64,000 nt of DNA from Lascolabacillus massiliensis (lineage in GTDB: Bacteria; Bacteroidota; Bacteroidia; Bacteroidales; Dysgonomonadaceae). Positions 52,294-61,963 of the stretch are shown here, piece by piece; the stretch's first letter is position 1, and every line of letters starts with the position of its first letter. The notes beneath the pieces were generated by a model. It was given only the letters and a program-made list of their open reading frames with translations. It did not search any database and was not told where the DNA came from. Made by a program: the position numbers and the translations under genes. The stretch spans positions 870,501-934,500 of the forward strand of contig NZ_CTEJ01000002.1 in the NCBI RefSeq assembly GCF_001282625.1, written 5' to 3'.

Positions 52294-53820
52294 TTAAAAG
52301 GGCAGCGGCTCATCACTTAGTGCATTGCCTGTTGAATTATTGTATTCTACCGATTCATTAGGCTTGAATGATTTATTCATTTTAGAGGGTAGCTCTACAT
52401 AATTTCTGCCTACTGCATAATCATCCAGATTCTGGAATCGAGCATACTCACCGTCAAAACGCATATTTGCAATACCGGTGGGACCATTACGATGTTTTGC
52501 CACAATTATTTCCGCTATACCAACCAGAGAATTACCCATCTCATCTTCTGTAATACGATAATATTCGGGTCGGTGAATAAAACATACAATATCAGCATCC
52601 TGTTCAATCGCTCCCGATTCACGAAGGTCTGAAAGCTGTGGTCGCTTCCCTTCTGTTCCAACCCTTGACTCAACACCACGGTTAAGCTGAGATAGTGCAA
52701 GTATAGGAATATTGAGTTCTTTTGCCAATCCTTTAAGTGATCGGGATATCATACTTACCTCCTGTTCACGACTGCCAAAATTCATGCCACTTGCATTCAT
52801 CAACTGAAGGTAGTCAATAATGATTGCTCTGATTTTATGCTCACGTACAAGACGTCTTGCTTTTGTGCGGAGCTCAAATACTGAAAGACTTGGTGTATCA
52901 TCAATATAAATAGGAGCATTATAAAGAAGTTTATGGTTTTTATCAAGTCGTTCCCACTCATCATCACTAAGTCTACCGCTTTTAATACTCTCCCCTTTAA
53001 TCTGACAAACATTTACTATCAACCTGTTAACCAGCTGTACATTTGACATCTCAAGTGAGAATATAGCTATCGGCTGTTGATAATCAAGAGCAATGTTTTT
53101 TGCCATAGAAAGCACCAATGCCGTTTTACCCATTGCAGGACGGGCAGCAATAATAACCAAATCTGAATTCTGCCATCCTGATGTAAGCTTGTCCAATTCC
53201 TTAAATCCGGTTGGGAGACCACTCATTCCATCCTTGCGATTTGCAGCAATCTGGATATTCTCCATTGCCTCTTTAATAACCGGATTGATCTGTATTACAT
53301 CTTTTTTTACATTACGCTGTGATATTTCGAACAGTTTACCTTCAGCCTCCTGCATAAGGTCATCCACATCGACAGTCTCATCAAATGCATTTTGTGAAAC
53401 ATCCGATGAGAATGAGATCAGTTCGCGTGCAAGATATTTTTGTGCTATAATTCTTGCATGATACTCGATATGAGCTGCAGAGGCAACTTTCTCTGAAAGC
53501 TCTGCTATATAAACAGGTCCGCCAGCAGCCTCAAGTTCACCACGCCGCTTGAGCTCCTCAACCACAGTAAGAACATCAACAGGTTTCTGTTGCATCGATA
53601 GGCCTTGAATAGCTCCATAAATTATCTGATGAACAGGATCATAAAAACTTTCAGGCTTGAGTATTTCACCTACTATTGAATAAGAATCCTTTTCAAGCAT
53701 CAACGCACCTAGTACTGCCTCTTCAAGCTCTCTTGCCTGTGGTGGTAATTTACCAATATCGGGTGCTACTACTGTTTTCTCGATTACTTTAACCGCCGGT
53801 TTCCTTTTCTGTTTCTCCAT
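52294..53820 (-). CDS. dnaB: replicative DNA helicase DnaB
   Basis: 508 aa. N-terminal domain (PQARELEEAVLGALMLEKDSY) and RecA-like C-terminal helicase with Walker A AARPAMGKTALVLSM (~224-238), LEMSNVQLVNRL, Walker B IIDYLQLM and SRSLKGLAKELNIPILALSQLNRGVESR. Unwinds DNA at the replication fork. No intein. Promoter element TATCTTTG at 53876-53883 (minus). Confidence 0.96.
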   Translation of the reverse strand: MEKQKRKPAVKVIEKTVVAPDIGKLPPQARELEEAVLGALMLEKDSYSIVGEILKPESFYDPVHQIIYGAIQGLSMQQKPVDVLTVVEELKRRGELEAAGGPVYIAELSEKVASAAHIEYHARIIAQKYLARELISFSSDVSQNAFDETVDVDDLMQEAEGKLFEISQRNVKKDVIQINPVIKEAMENIQIAANRKDGMSGLPTGFKELDKLTSGWQNSDLVIIAARPAMGKTALVLSMAKNIALDYQQPIAIFSLEMSNVQLVNRLIVNVCQIKGESIKSGRLSDDEWERLDKNHKLLYNAPIYIDDTPSLSVFELRTKARRLVREHKIRAIIIDYLQLMNASGMNFGSREQEVSMISRSLKGLAKELNIPILALSQLNRGVESRVGTEGKRPQLSDLRESGAIEQDADIVCFIHRPEYYRITEDEMGNSLVGIAEIIVAKHRNGPTGIANMRFDGEYARFQNLDDYAVGRNYVELPSKMNKSFKPNESVEYNNSTGNALSDEPLPF

Positions 53821-54163
53821 TTATATAGGTTTTTGCTAAAAAATATGTATATTTAGAGGGTGATTTACTTTATTACAAAGATAACAAATATAAAAGCCCA
53901 AGATGTTTTCAAAATATATTATTTAATAAAAATGAACGTTTGATTATTTGCACTGTTATAAAATAATAATGAATCTTATCAGATAATTAATGCCATTTAA
54001 TAAATACTTTACCAAAACAACTAGACACAAACCAAATAATAAAGAGTTTAAAATAATAAAAACCTGAAAATAACACTTCAGAGAGTGAGTATTCTTAAGC
54101 ATGTTTATTCACTTGATAATCTACTTAATACAGAGTAACCAATCACCACTAAAATTATATTAT
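53821..54163. other. intergenic region between dnaB and katA
   Basis: 343 bases, very AT-rich. It contains the dnaB -7 element TATCTTTG (minus, 53876-53883) near the left end. I find no clear TAnnTTTG element for the catalase on the plus strand, no terminator and no convincing operator in the rest. Confidence 0.5.
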
Positions 54164-55669
54164 ATGAATGCAGAAGAGATTAAAAAACAGAAAGACAAAA
54201 AAAACCAGATGAAAATGACTACTGTTGCAGGAGCTCCGGTGGGTAATAATCAGGATGCGATGACAGCAGGACCTCGCGGCCCAATGATGCTGCAGGATGT
54301 ATGGTTTTTAGAGAAACTGGCACATTTTGACAGAGAGGTAATACCTGAAAGAAGAATGCATGCCAAAGGATCAGGTGCATATGGTACATTTACCGTTACA
54401 CATGATATTACGCAATACACTAAGGCAAAGATATTTTCAGAGATTGGAAAACAGACAGAAATGTTTGTTCGTTTTTCAACAGTAGCAGGAGAAAGAGGTG
54501 CAGCTGATGCTGAAAGAGATATCAGAGGGTTTGCAATGAAATTTTACACAGAAGAGGGCAACTGGGATTTAGTTGGTAATAATACACCTGTATTCTTCTT
54601 CAGGGATCCTCTTAAGTTCCCTGACCTAAACCACGCTGTTAAAAGAGATCCCTATACAAATCTGAGAAGCCCTAATAACAATTGGGACTTCTGGTCTAGT
54701 CTGCCCGAAGCGCTTCATCAGGTTACAATAACAATGAGTGACAGAGGAATACCTCGCAGTTATCGTCACATGCATGGCTTTGGAAGCCACACTTTCAGCT
54801 TCATTAATGTTGACAATGTGCGTCACTGGGTTAAATTCCATTTTGTTACACAACAGGGAATAGAGAATCTTACAGATGCAGAAGCAGAAGAGCTTATAGG
54901 AAAAGACCGCGAAAGTCATCAACGCGACCTGTTTGAAGCAATTGGTAATGGCAACTTCCCAAAATGGAAAATGTATATTCAGGTTATGACTGAAGATCAG
55001 GCTGAGAAAATGCCTTTCAATCCGTTTGATTTGACAAAAGTGTGGTATAAAGGTGATTTCCCTCTTATCCCTGTAGGTGAATTTGAACTTAACCGCAACC
55101 CTGACAACTATTTCCAGGATGTTGAACAGGCAGCTTTTAATCCGGCAAATGTTGTTCCCGGAATCGGGTTCTCTCCAGATAAAATGCTTCAGGGAAGACT
55201 CTTCTCTTATGGAGATGCTCAAAGATACAGACTTGGTGTAAATCATCATCAGATACCTGTTAATCAGCCTAAAGGTGTGAAAGAGGGATACAACTCATTC
55301 CACCGTGACGGACAGATGCGTGTTGATGGGAACCATGGAGCTACATTGCATTATGAACCAAACAGCTACAATGTATGGCGTGAACAACCCGAACATGACG
55401 AACCGGTTCAGAAGGTAAATGGAGATATCAAGCGTTGGGATTTCCGTGCTGATGACGACAATTATTATGAACAGCCAGGTAAGTTGTTCCGACTTATGAA
55501 CCCGGAAGAGCAGCAGAGATTATTTGAAAATACTGCCCGCAATATGGGAGATAGTGATGAAATAATTAAAATACGTCACATTGGCAATTGCTATAAAGCT
55601 GATCCTGCTTACGGAAGAGGTGTAGCAGACGCTTTAGGCATCTCATATGAAAAAGCTGGCATAATGTAA
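54164..55669 (+). CDS. katA: heme catalase
   Basis: 501 aa from ATG 54164. Small-subunit catalase: distal His66 in [62 protein letters not shown], and the proximal Tyr motif [14 protein letters not shown]. Decomposes hydrogen peroxide; fits a bacterium that meets oxygen. The upstream in-frame residues lie in the intergenic region. Ends before a strong terminator. Confidence 0.95.
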   Translation: MNAEEIKKQKDKKNQMKMTTVAGAPVGNNQDAMTAGPRGPMMLQDVWFLEKLAHFDREVIPERRMHAKGSGAYGTFTVTHDITQYTKAKIFSEIGKQTEMFVRFSTVAGERGAADAERDIRGFAMKFYTEEGNWDLVGNNTPVFFFRDPLKFPDLNHAVKRDPYTNLRSPNNNWDFWSSLPEALHQVTITMSDRGIPRSYRHMHGFGSHTFSFINVDNVRHWVKFHFVTQQGIENLTDAEAEELIGKDRESHQRDLFEAIGNGNFPKWKMYIQVMTEDQAEKMPFNPFDLTKVWYKGDFPLIPVGEFELNRNPDNYFQDVEQAAFNPANVVPGIGFSPDKMLQGRLFSYGDAQRYRLGVNHHQIPVNQPKGVKEGYNSFHRDGQMRVDGNHGATLHYEPNSYNVWREQPEHDEPVQKVNGDIKRWDFRADDDNYYEQPGKLFRLMNPEEQQRLFENTARNMGDSDEIIKIRHIGNCYKADPAYGRGVADALGISYEKAGIM

Positions 55670-55702
55670 ATTCAGAGCAATAATTAAATTGCATATAAAA
55701 AT

Positions 55703-55743
55703 AAACCGGTCTTGTTTTACAACAGTTAAAAGACCGGTTTTTT
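55703..55743 (+). terminator. terminator after katA
   Basis: AAACCGGTCTT (55703-55713) pairs with AAGACCGGTTT (55730-55740); six T (55738-55743) follow. 16-base loop. Confidence 0.88.
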
Positions 55744-55758
55744 GCGTTCAAATTTATG

Positions 55759-55766
55759 TATCTTTG
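55759..55766 (+). promoter_or_regulatory. -7 promoter element of the UPF0597 gene
   Basis: TATCTTTG (TAnnTTTG) 28 bases before the GTG start at 55795. Confidence 0.5.
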
Positions 55767-55794
55767 TCCCTTAAAATTTTAAATAACCACCAAA

Positions 55795-57075
55795 GTGTTA
55801 GCAGATAAAGAAAGAACAGAGATAAAATTACTGATGCAACAGGAGATAATTCCGGCAGTTGGCTGCACTGAACCAATTGCTGTTTCCTTATGCACAGCAA
55901 GAGCTACAGAAGTTTTAGGTGAAATACCGGATAAGATTGATGTTCACTTAAGTGCAAACATAATCAAAAACGCTATGGGTGTTGGCATACCTGGTACAGG
56001 TATGAATGGGTTGCCTATTGCTATTGCTCTGGGTGCGTTAATTGGTAAATCTGAAAAGGGTTTAGAGCTGCTTGATAATATTTCTCATGAAGATGTGGAA
56101 CGAGGCAAAAAGTTTATCAATGACAAAATAATCAATATAAATTTAAAGGATAATATCTCTGAGAAGTTATATATTGAGGTTCATTGCGTTAACAAAGAAA
56201 ACAGGTCTGTCGCAACAATAACCGGTAATCACACTTTTTTTTCACACATTGAACTGAATGGAAAAACTCTCTATAAAAACGATACAGACTCAAAAGAGAA
56301 TCTAAAAAACAGACCTCAGCTAAGTTTTAGGAAAATATACCTCTATGCGACAGAATCTCCAATTGATGAACTGGAGTTTATACTCGATGCTGCAAGAATG
56401 AATAAAAGGGCTGCTGAAAGGTCGTATAATGGACAATTTGGCCATAATGTATCTAAGAACATTAAGGGTGAAACAGGACAGAGAATATTTGGGGACAACC
56501 TGCATAGCAGGATGGTATCATCTACAGCTGGTGCATGTGATGTAAGGATGGCCGGTGCAATGGTGCCTGTAATGAGTAACAGCGGAAGTGGTAATCAGGG
56601 TATAGCTGCGACTTTACCTGTACTAACTTTCGCTGAGAATACCGGTGCTTCTGACGAACAGCTTATAAGAGCACTTATTCTTAGTAATCTCTCTATGATT
56701 TATATCAAACAACATATTGGCAGATTATCGGCACTTTGCGGTTGCGTTGTAGCATCAACAGGATCCAGTTGCGGAATCACCTATCTAATGGGTGGAAATT
56801 ATAATCAGATAACATTTGCAGCAAAAAATATGATAGCAAACATTACAGGAATGATTTGTGATGGAGCTAAACCCAGCTGTGCATTAAAAATAGCCAGTGG
56901 AGTATCTACTGCAACACTCTCAGCCCTGATGGCCATTGAGGATGGTGTAGCTTCGCCTCTGGAGGGGATTATTGATCAGGATATTGATCAGACAATAAGA
57001 AACCTGGCGCTGATAGGTAACAATGGCATGTCAGAGACTGATAAAGTTGTTCTGGATATTATTATTAATAAATAA
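55795..57075 (+). CDS. UPF0597/YhaM-family protein, L-cysteine desulfidase-like
   Basis: 426 aa, GTG start at 55795 (no ATG fits in-frame near the promoter). VGCTEPIAVSL near the N-terminus, SANIIKNAMGVGIPGTG, RMVSSTAGACDVRMAGAMVPVMSNSGSGNQGIAATLPVL and LCGCVVASTGSSCGITYLMGG contain the Cys residues that hold a catalytic iron-sulfur cluster in the serine dehydratase alpha/desulfidase family. Probably releases sulfide and pyruvate from cysteine (or dehydrates serine). Own promoter; dsbD follows. Confidence 0.85.
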   Translation: MLADKERTEIKLLMQQEIIPAVGCTEPIAVSLCTARATEVLGEIPDKIDVHLSANIIKNAMGVGIPGTGMNGLPIAIALGALIGKSEKGLELLDNISHEDVERGKKFINDKIININLKDNISEKLYIEVHCVNKENRSVATITGNHTFFSHIELNGKTLYKNDTDSKENLKNRPQLSFRKIYLYATESPIDELEFILDAARMNKRAAERSYNGQFGHNVSKNIKGETGQRIFGDNLHSRMVSSTAGACDVRMAGAMVPVMSNSGSGNQGIAATLPVLTFAENTGASDEQLIRALILSNLSMIYIKQHIGRLSALCGCVVASTGSSCGITYLMGGNYNQITFAAKNMIANITGMICDGAKPSCALKIASGVSTATLSALMAIEDGVASPLEGIIDQDIDQTIRNLALIGNNGMSETDKVVLDIIINK

Positions 57076-57169
57076 TTTCTATCAGTTATACTTCCCGATT
57101 GTGCACTGCTTTAGCTCAATCCACTTTTTTAATAACTCAAATAAATTTAGGAAATAAACATCTGTTCAT

Positions 57170-57177
57170 TAACTTTG
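57170..57177 (+). promoter_or_regulatory. dsbD promoter -7 element
   Basis: TAACTTTG (TAnnTTTG) 34 bases before the dsbD start. Confidence 0.5.
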
Positions 57178-57210
57178 TTAGTCCGAAAAGAATACGATAA
57201 TAGATAAAAG

Positions 57211-59271
57211 ATGAAAAAAATAGCACGCAGATTATTCAGTATTGGAGTCTTAATTCTCCTTTCTTCTGTTATTTTACACGCACAGAATCCAATATCCTGG
57301 GATTTTACTCTTTCAGATGCTGGAAACGGAGAGATTAATATATTAGCAAAAGCTACTGTTGAACAGGGCTGGTATATGTACGACACCAATATACCCGAAG
57401 GGGGACCAAATCCAACAATGATTGAGTTTGATGAGATTAAAGGTGCTGTTCCTGTTGGAGAGTTCAAGTCTATTGATAAAAAAGCAAAAGTAAAGTTTGA
57501 TGAGATTTTCATGATGGAGATCGGATCTTTTACTAACAGCGTTACTTTTGCCCAGAAACTTAAGGTGACAGACAAAAGCTCATTTTCAGTAATTGGAAAT
57601 GTACGAGCTCAGGCTTGTAACGATCAGACCTGTACACCTCCCCTACCTGTAGATTTCTCATTTACAGGTTCAAATCTTCCTGCCACATTAGTAATAACTG
57701 CAACCTCATCAGATGATGTTAGTGGAAACCAAAATAAAGTTGTTACCGGAAATGAAACTGCGGATATTAATGATGCAGGATCAATATCAGGAAATGAATC
57801 TGCCAGATCAAATGTAACATTGGAATCTGTAGACAGAGATCTGCTGTGGACCCCTGTAATTGAGGAGTTACAAGAATTAAGCGATGGAGAAGATCTAGCA
57901 AATGCATCTTTGATTAGTATTTTCCTAAAAGGTCTTATTTGGGGATTCGCTGCCCTTCTTACTCCATGCGTCTGGCCAATGATACCAATTACAGTAAGCT
58001 TTTTCTTGAACAGAAATAAGAAAAGCCGTAGAAAAGCAATTCAGGATGCCAGCATTTATGGACTTTCAATAATAATAATCTACGTAACATTAGGACTTCT
58101 AATTACCGCAATATTTGGGGCAAGTGCTTTAAATAACCTGGCTACCAGTCCGATATTCAACTTGATCTTCTTTGCTCTGCTTATCACTTTTGCATTTTCA
58201 TTCATGGGGGCATTTGAGCTGGTTTTACCTGCATCGTGGACAAACAAGATGGATAGTAAAGTTGACAGCTCAAAGGGATTTCTGAGTCTATTCTTTATGG
58301 CATTCACCCTGGCACTGGTATCATTTTCATGTACAGGTCCAATAATAGGATGGTTGCTTGTAGATGCTGCTACTCACGGTAACCTGATGGCACCAACAGT
58401 TGGTATGTTTGGATTTGCACTAGCATTATCCATTCCTTTTACACTATTTGCCATATTCCCATCATGGTTGAAAACACTTCCCAAATCAGGAAGTTGGCTC
58501 AACACTGTTAAGGTTGTGCTTGGATTCATAGTACTTGCTGTATCACTTAAATTCCTATCGGTGGCCGACCTCTCAAGTGGCTGGGGCTTGCTGGACAGAG
58601 ATATATTCCTTGCCATATGGATAGTACTATTTGTGGTACTTGGAGTGTACTTGCTAGGAAAAATCAAACTTAAGGGAGATAGCGATATTAATAATGTATC
58701 ACTTACCAGGTTGATTCTCGCAATGTTATCATTTGCTTTTGCTGTTTATATGGTACCGGGATTATGGGGTGCTCCACTTAAACCGCTTAGTGCAATTGCA
58801 CCCCCTTTATCAACACTTGATTTTAATCTAACCGGTGAATCAAAAGGGCTGATATTTGATGATTATGAAGCAGGTATGGCATATGCCGCACGTGAAGGGA
58901 AGCCTGTACTTCTTGAGTTTGGTGGTCATGGCTGTGTAAACTGCCATAAGATGGACGCAACAGTTCTTGCCGAAGATAGAGTGAAGAACCTTATTGAGGA
59001 AGAGTTTGTGTTTATTGTTTTAATGGTAGATGAGAGAACCAGACTACCAGAGGTGATTGAGGTTGATGATGCCGGCAAAAAAACGCGTTTGAGAACGGTC
59101 GGCGACAAATGGAGTTACCTTCAACGTTATAAATTTGGTATACAATCACAGCCCTATTATGTGGTGTTGGATCATCAGGGAAAACCGCTTTCTCCTGCAC
59201 ATGCATATGATGAGAGTGTAGATAAATATGTGGAATTTCTTCAAACAGGACTAAGAAACTTTGAAAAGTAG
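57211..59271 (+). CDS. dsbD: thiol:disulfide interchange protein DsbD
   Basis: 686 aa. Signal peptide (to ~22), N-terminal periplasmic DsbD-alpha domain with Cys136 and Cys141 (QACNDQTC), eight-helix membrane domain with LTPCVWPMIPITVSFF and SFSCTGPIIGWLL (two redox Cys), and C-terminal thioredoxin-like domain with Cys575 and Cys578 (GHGCVNCHKMD). Carries electrons from cytoplasmic thioredoxin to periplasmic thiol proteins and cytochrome maturation. Independent promoter TAACTTTG at 57170-57177. Confidence 0.93.
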   Translation: MKKIARRLFSIGVLILLSSVILHAQNPISWDFTLSDAGNGEINILAKATVEQGWYMYDTNIPEGGPNPTMIEFDEIKGAVPVGEFKSIDKKAKVKFDEIFMMEIGSFTNSVTFAQKLKVTDKSSFSVIGNVRAQACNDQTCTPPLPVDFSFTGSNLPATLVITATSSDDVSGNQNKVVTGNETADINDAGSISGNESARSNVTLESVDRDLLWTPVIEELQELSDGEDLANASLISIFLKGLIWGFAALLTPCVWPMIPITVSFFLNRNKKSRRKAIQDASIYGLSIIIIYVTLGLLITAIFGASALNNLATSPIFNLIFFALLITFAFSFMGAFELVLPASWTNKMDSKVDSSKGFLSLFFMAFTLALVSFSCTGPIIGWLLVDAATHGNLMAPTVGMFGFALALSIPFTLFAIFPSWLKTLPKSGSWLNTVKVVLGFIVLAVSLKFLSVADLSSGWGLLDRDIFLAIWIVLFVVLGVYLLGKIKLKGDSDINNVSLTRLILAMLSFAFAVYMVPGLWGAPLKPLSAIAPPLSTLDFNLTGESKGLIFDDYEAGMAYAAREGKPVLLEFGGHGCVNCHKMDATVLAEDRVKNLIEEEFVFIVLMVDERTRLPEVIEVDDAGKKTRLRTVGDKWSYLQRYKFGIQSQPYYVVLDHQGKPLSPAHAYDESVDKYVEFLQTGLRNFEK

Positions 59272-59328
59272 ACCATAAAAGATTAGAGTTAAATTCATTA
59301 AAACACCCAAGATTAGTACAATACAATA

Positions 59329-60117
59329 ATGAACAGCAGACAAGAGAAGCTTGAAGCTTTCGGGAGACTACTTGATATTATGGACGAACTTCGTGAGAAA
59401 TGTCCATGGGATAACAAACAGACCAATGAAAGCCTGCGTGCAAATACAATTGAGGAAACCTACGAGCTGGCTGAAGCGATCATCAACAATGACAATGATG
59501 AGATAAAAAAGGAACTTGGTGACCTGCTTCTTCATATTGTATTCTACTCTAAAATAGGTGAAGAGAAAAAAGAATTTGACGTAGCTGATGTATGTAATGC
59601 TATTTCAGACAAACTTATCTTCAGACACCCTCACGTATTTGGTGATATAAATATAGATTCTGCAAGTAAAGTTGAGCAATCTTGGGAACAGATTAAACTA
59701 AAAGAAAAAGGAGGCAATAAGACTGTTCTCGAGGGTGTTCCTTCGGCATTACCTTCACTTGTTAAAGCTTATCGGATACAGGATAAGGCACGCAATTCGG
59801 GATTCGACTGGCAACAACGTCAGGATGTATGGGAGAAGGTGAAAGAGGAAATGCTTGAACTAAAAGAAGAGATAGATAGCATGGATGCTGATAAAACCGA
59901 AGCTGAATTTGGTGATCTCATATTTAGCATCATAAATGCTGCACGACTCTACAAAGTAAATCCTGACAATGCTCTGGAAAGAACTAACCAAAAATTCATT
60001 TACCGATTTAATTATATGGAGAAGAAGGTTAAGGAGATGGGTAAATCATTGAATCAGCTTTCACTTGAAGAGCTTGAAGAAATATGGCAAGAGGCTAAGC
60101 TAACGGAAAACTGTTAG
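59329..60117 (+). CDS. mazG: nucleoside triphosphate pyrophosphohydrolase MazG
   Basis: 262 aa. Two tandem MazG domains: CPWDNKQTNESLRANTIEETYELAEAI (~24) with EELGDLLLHIVFYS, and GFDWQQRQDVWEKVKEEMLELKEEID with EFGDLIFSIINAARLYK. Hydrolyses NTPs to NMP and PPi, limiting misincorporation. 57 bases after dsbD. Confidence 0.93.
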   Translation: MNSRQEKLEAFGRLLDIMDELREKCPWDNKQTNESLRANTIEETYELAEAIINNDNDEIKKELGDLLLHIVFYSKIGEEKKEFDVADVCNAISDKLIFRHPHVFGDINIDSASKVEQSWEQIKLKEKGGNKTVLEGVPSALPSLVKAYRIQDKARNSGFDWQQRQDVWEKVKEEMLELKEEIDSMDADKTEAEFGDLIFSIINAARLYKVNPDNALERTNQKFIYRFNYMEKKVKEMGKSLNQLSLEELEEIWQEAKLTENC

Positions 60118-60133
60118 CTATGCAGGCAATAAT

Positions 60134-60697
60134 CTACTTTCCTATTCTCCAGCGATCTAGGAGGGATTTGCGTTTAGGAAAAATACCATTCTGTTTTGTA
60201 CGTACATCCTCAATAACATAAAAACTATTATTATCAAAACTATTAATTGTAGCCTCTAATGTTTTCAGCTCTTTCCTATCCACAACAGTTTCAATAATAT
60301 CCACTTCATTTGTAGAACCACTTCCGTGTGTTAATGTTGCTCCAAAGTCTAATTTATTGAGTGTTTGAATCAACGCATTCCCATTCTTCTGGGTATAGAT
60401 TCTGCAAAGGACAATTCCATATGCTATTCTATTTTCGAGTAGTATCCCAATATAGTTACCTGTAGCATAGCCCGCTGCATATGAAAGATATGAGACTAAA
60501 TCGTTTGCACGTGAGAGTACCTGTGAAATAACCATTACCCAGATAAACACCTCTATAAAACCTATAATTGGTGCTTTATATTTCTCTCCTTTTGAAACAA
60601 ATATAATTCGAAGAGTTCCAAGTGAAACGTCAATTACACGTCCAAGGAAAATTATAAATGGTAATAACCAGGGGTATACATCTAAAAAATCAAACAT
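60134..60697 (-). CDS. DUF2179/UPF0316 membrane protein
   Basis: 187 aa. Three hydrophobic segments (LLPFIIFLGRVIDVSLGTLRIIFVSKG, IGFIEVFIWVMVISQVL, LVSYLSYAAGYATGNYIGILLENRIA) followed by a cytoplasmic DUF2179 domain with TKQNGIFP-type end. The family is conserved in bacteria with no assigned activity. Separated by 27 bases from the upstream threonine aldolase on the same strand, so cotranscription is likely. Confidence 0.87.
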   Translation of the reverse strand: MFDFLDVYPWLLPFIIFLGRVIDVSLGTLRIIFVSKGEKYKAPIIGFIEVFIWVMVISQVLSRANDLVSYLSYAAGYATGNYIGILLENRIAYGIVLCRIYTQKNGNALIQTLNKLDFGATLTHGSGSTNEVDIIETVVDRKELKTLEATINSFDNNSFYVIEDVRTKQNGIFPKRKSLLDRWRIGK

Positions 60698-60724
60698 AGA
60701 TAGAATATGAGTAGTAAGTGATCA

Positions 60725-61756
60725 TTAATAAGTTTCTGTAATCTCTCTCAGGTATTTAATAAAATCATAAATATCATCATTGGTGGTATCCCAAGAGCAT
60801 ACTAATCGCATTTCGTTACGTCTTTCATCCCAGTCATAGAAAAAATAGCGTTCACGCAACTTATAGGTAATTTCTTTAGGCAGAATAAAAAATATAGCGT
60901 TAGACTCAACAGGCTGTGTTATCTCAACACCTTTAATCTTCGCCATTTCAGATGACAGTATTTGTGCTGCACTATTTGACTTCCTGGCGTTCTCCAACCA
61001 AATATTCTCTTTCAGATACGGAATAAACTGTGCCGATATATATCTCATTTTTGAATAAAGTTGGGTAGTCTGTTTCCTGTAATATTTAATATTTTCGGAC
61101 AGCTCTTTACGTAAAGATACTAACGCTTCACCAAACATTAATCCATTTTTAGTACCTCCGATAGTAAATATATCAACTCCGCAGTCAGCAGTCATCTCCT
61201 TGAGGCCAGTATTTATGAAAGCACTTGCATTAGCAATACGTGTACCATCTACAAACAGATACATATCATTCTCATGTGCTAGTTCCGCTAAAGACTTAAT
61301 CTCTTCAATGGTATATGCAGTACCCAACTCAGTTGTTTGTGAAATAGCTATAACTTTAGGTTGTGAGTGATGTTCAAATCCAAATCCATGCAAGTATGGT
61401 TTAACCAATTCAGGGGTAAGTTTGCCATCAGGCGTAGGAACCTCCTTAAGTGAAGCCCCGGTTAATTTAACAGGTGCACCGCACTCATCAACTGCAATGT
61501 GTGCGGTGGATGCACAAATTATGGAATGGAATGGAAGTGTGCATGCCTGCAGTGCAACAACATTAGCACCGGTACCATTAAATACAAAATATGAATTTAC
61601 ATCTTTATTTCCCAGGAGTTCGCTAATAACTTCAGATGCCTCTTGTGTCCACTTATCATCCCCGTATGCAATCGTATGATCAACATTTGCTTTTGATAGA
61701 GCTTCCATTATGCGATGATCAACTCCCGAATTATTATCACTGCCAAAACTGCGCAT
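60725..61756 (-). CDS. ltaE: low-specificity threonine aldolase
   Basis: 343 aa. Fold-type I PLP enzyme: FGSDNNSGVDHRIMEALSKAN, NGTGANVVALQA, HIAVDECGAP, FVDGTRIANA (Asp-Gly for cofactor) and the Schiff-base Lys in IGGTKNGLMFGE. Converts L-threonine/allo-threonine to glycine and acetaldehyde. TATCTTTG at 61804-61811 (minus) is a -7 element. Confidence 0.9.
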   Translation of the reverse strand: MRSFGSDNNSGVDHRIMEALSKANVDHTIAYGDDKWTQEASEVISELLGNKDVNSYFVFNGTGANVVALQACTLPFHSIICASTAHIAVDECGAPVKLTGASLKEVPTPDGKLTPELVKPYLHGFGFEHHSQPKVIAISQTTELGTAYTIEEIKSLAELAHENDMYLFVDGTRIANASAFINTGLKEMTADCGVDIFTIGGTKNGLMFGEALVSLRKELSENIKYYRKQTTQLYSKMRYISAQFIPYLKENIWLENARKSNSAAQILSSEMAKIKGVEITQPVESNAIFFILPKEITYKLRERYFFYDWDERRNEMRLVCSWDTTNDDIYDFIKYLREITETY

Positions 61757-61803
61757 TTGTAGTTTTTAAATTTAGAAGATTAATTTACAAGAATTCTAAA
61801 TTG

Positions 61804-61811
61804 CAAAGATA
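61804..61811 (-). promoter_or_regulatory. ltaE promoter -7 element
   Basis: Minus strand TATCTTTG (TAnnTTTG) 48 bases before the start codon; transcript includes ltaE and probably the DUF2179 gene. Confidence 0.5.
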
Positions 61812-61963
61812 CTTAAATTAAGTACACTCCATTTGAGCAAAATTGATATTTTTTTAGAGTTGAGTATTCTCTTCATATTTATAATCCAATTAACTCAACA
61901 CTCTTTCTCTTTGTTTACAACAACTCCTGAAAACGCTATATTTCTATTATGCAAGAATATACT

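Noticed and set aside
54626-55249. A 207-codon frame antisense to katA
   Set aside because: Entirely inside the catalase gene; no family signature; shadow of the real frame.
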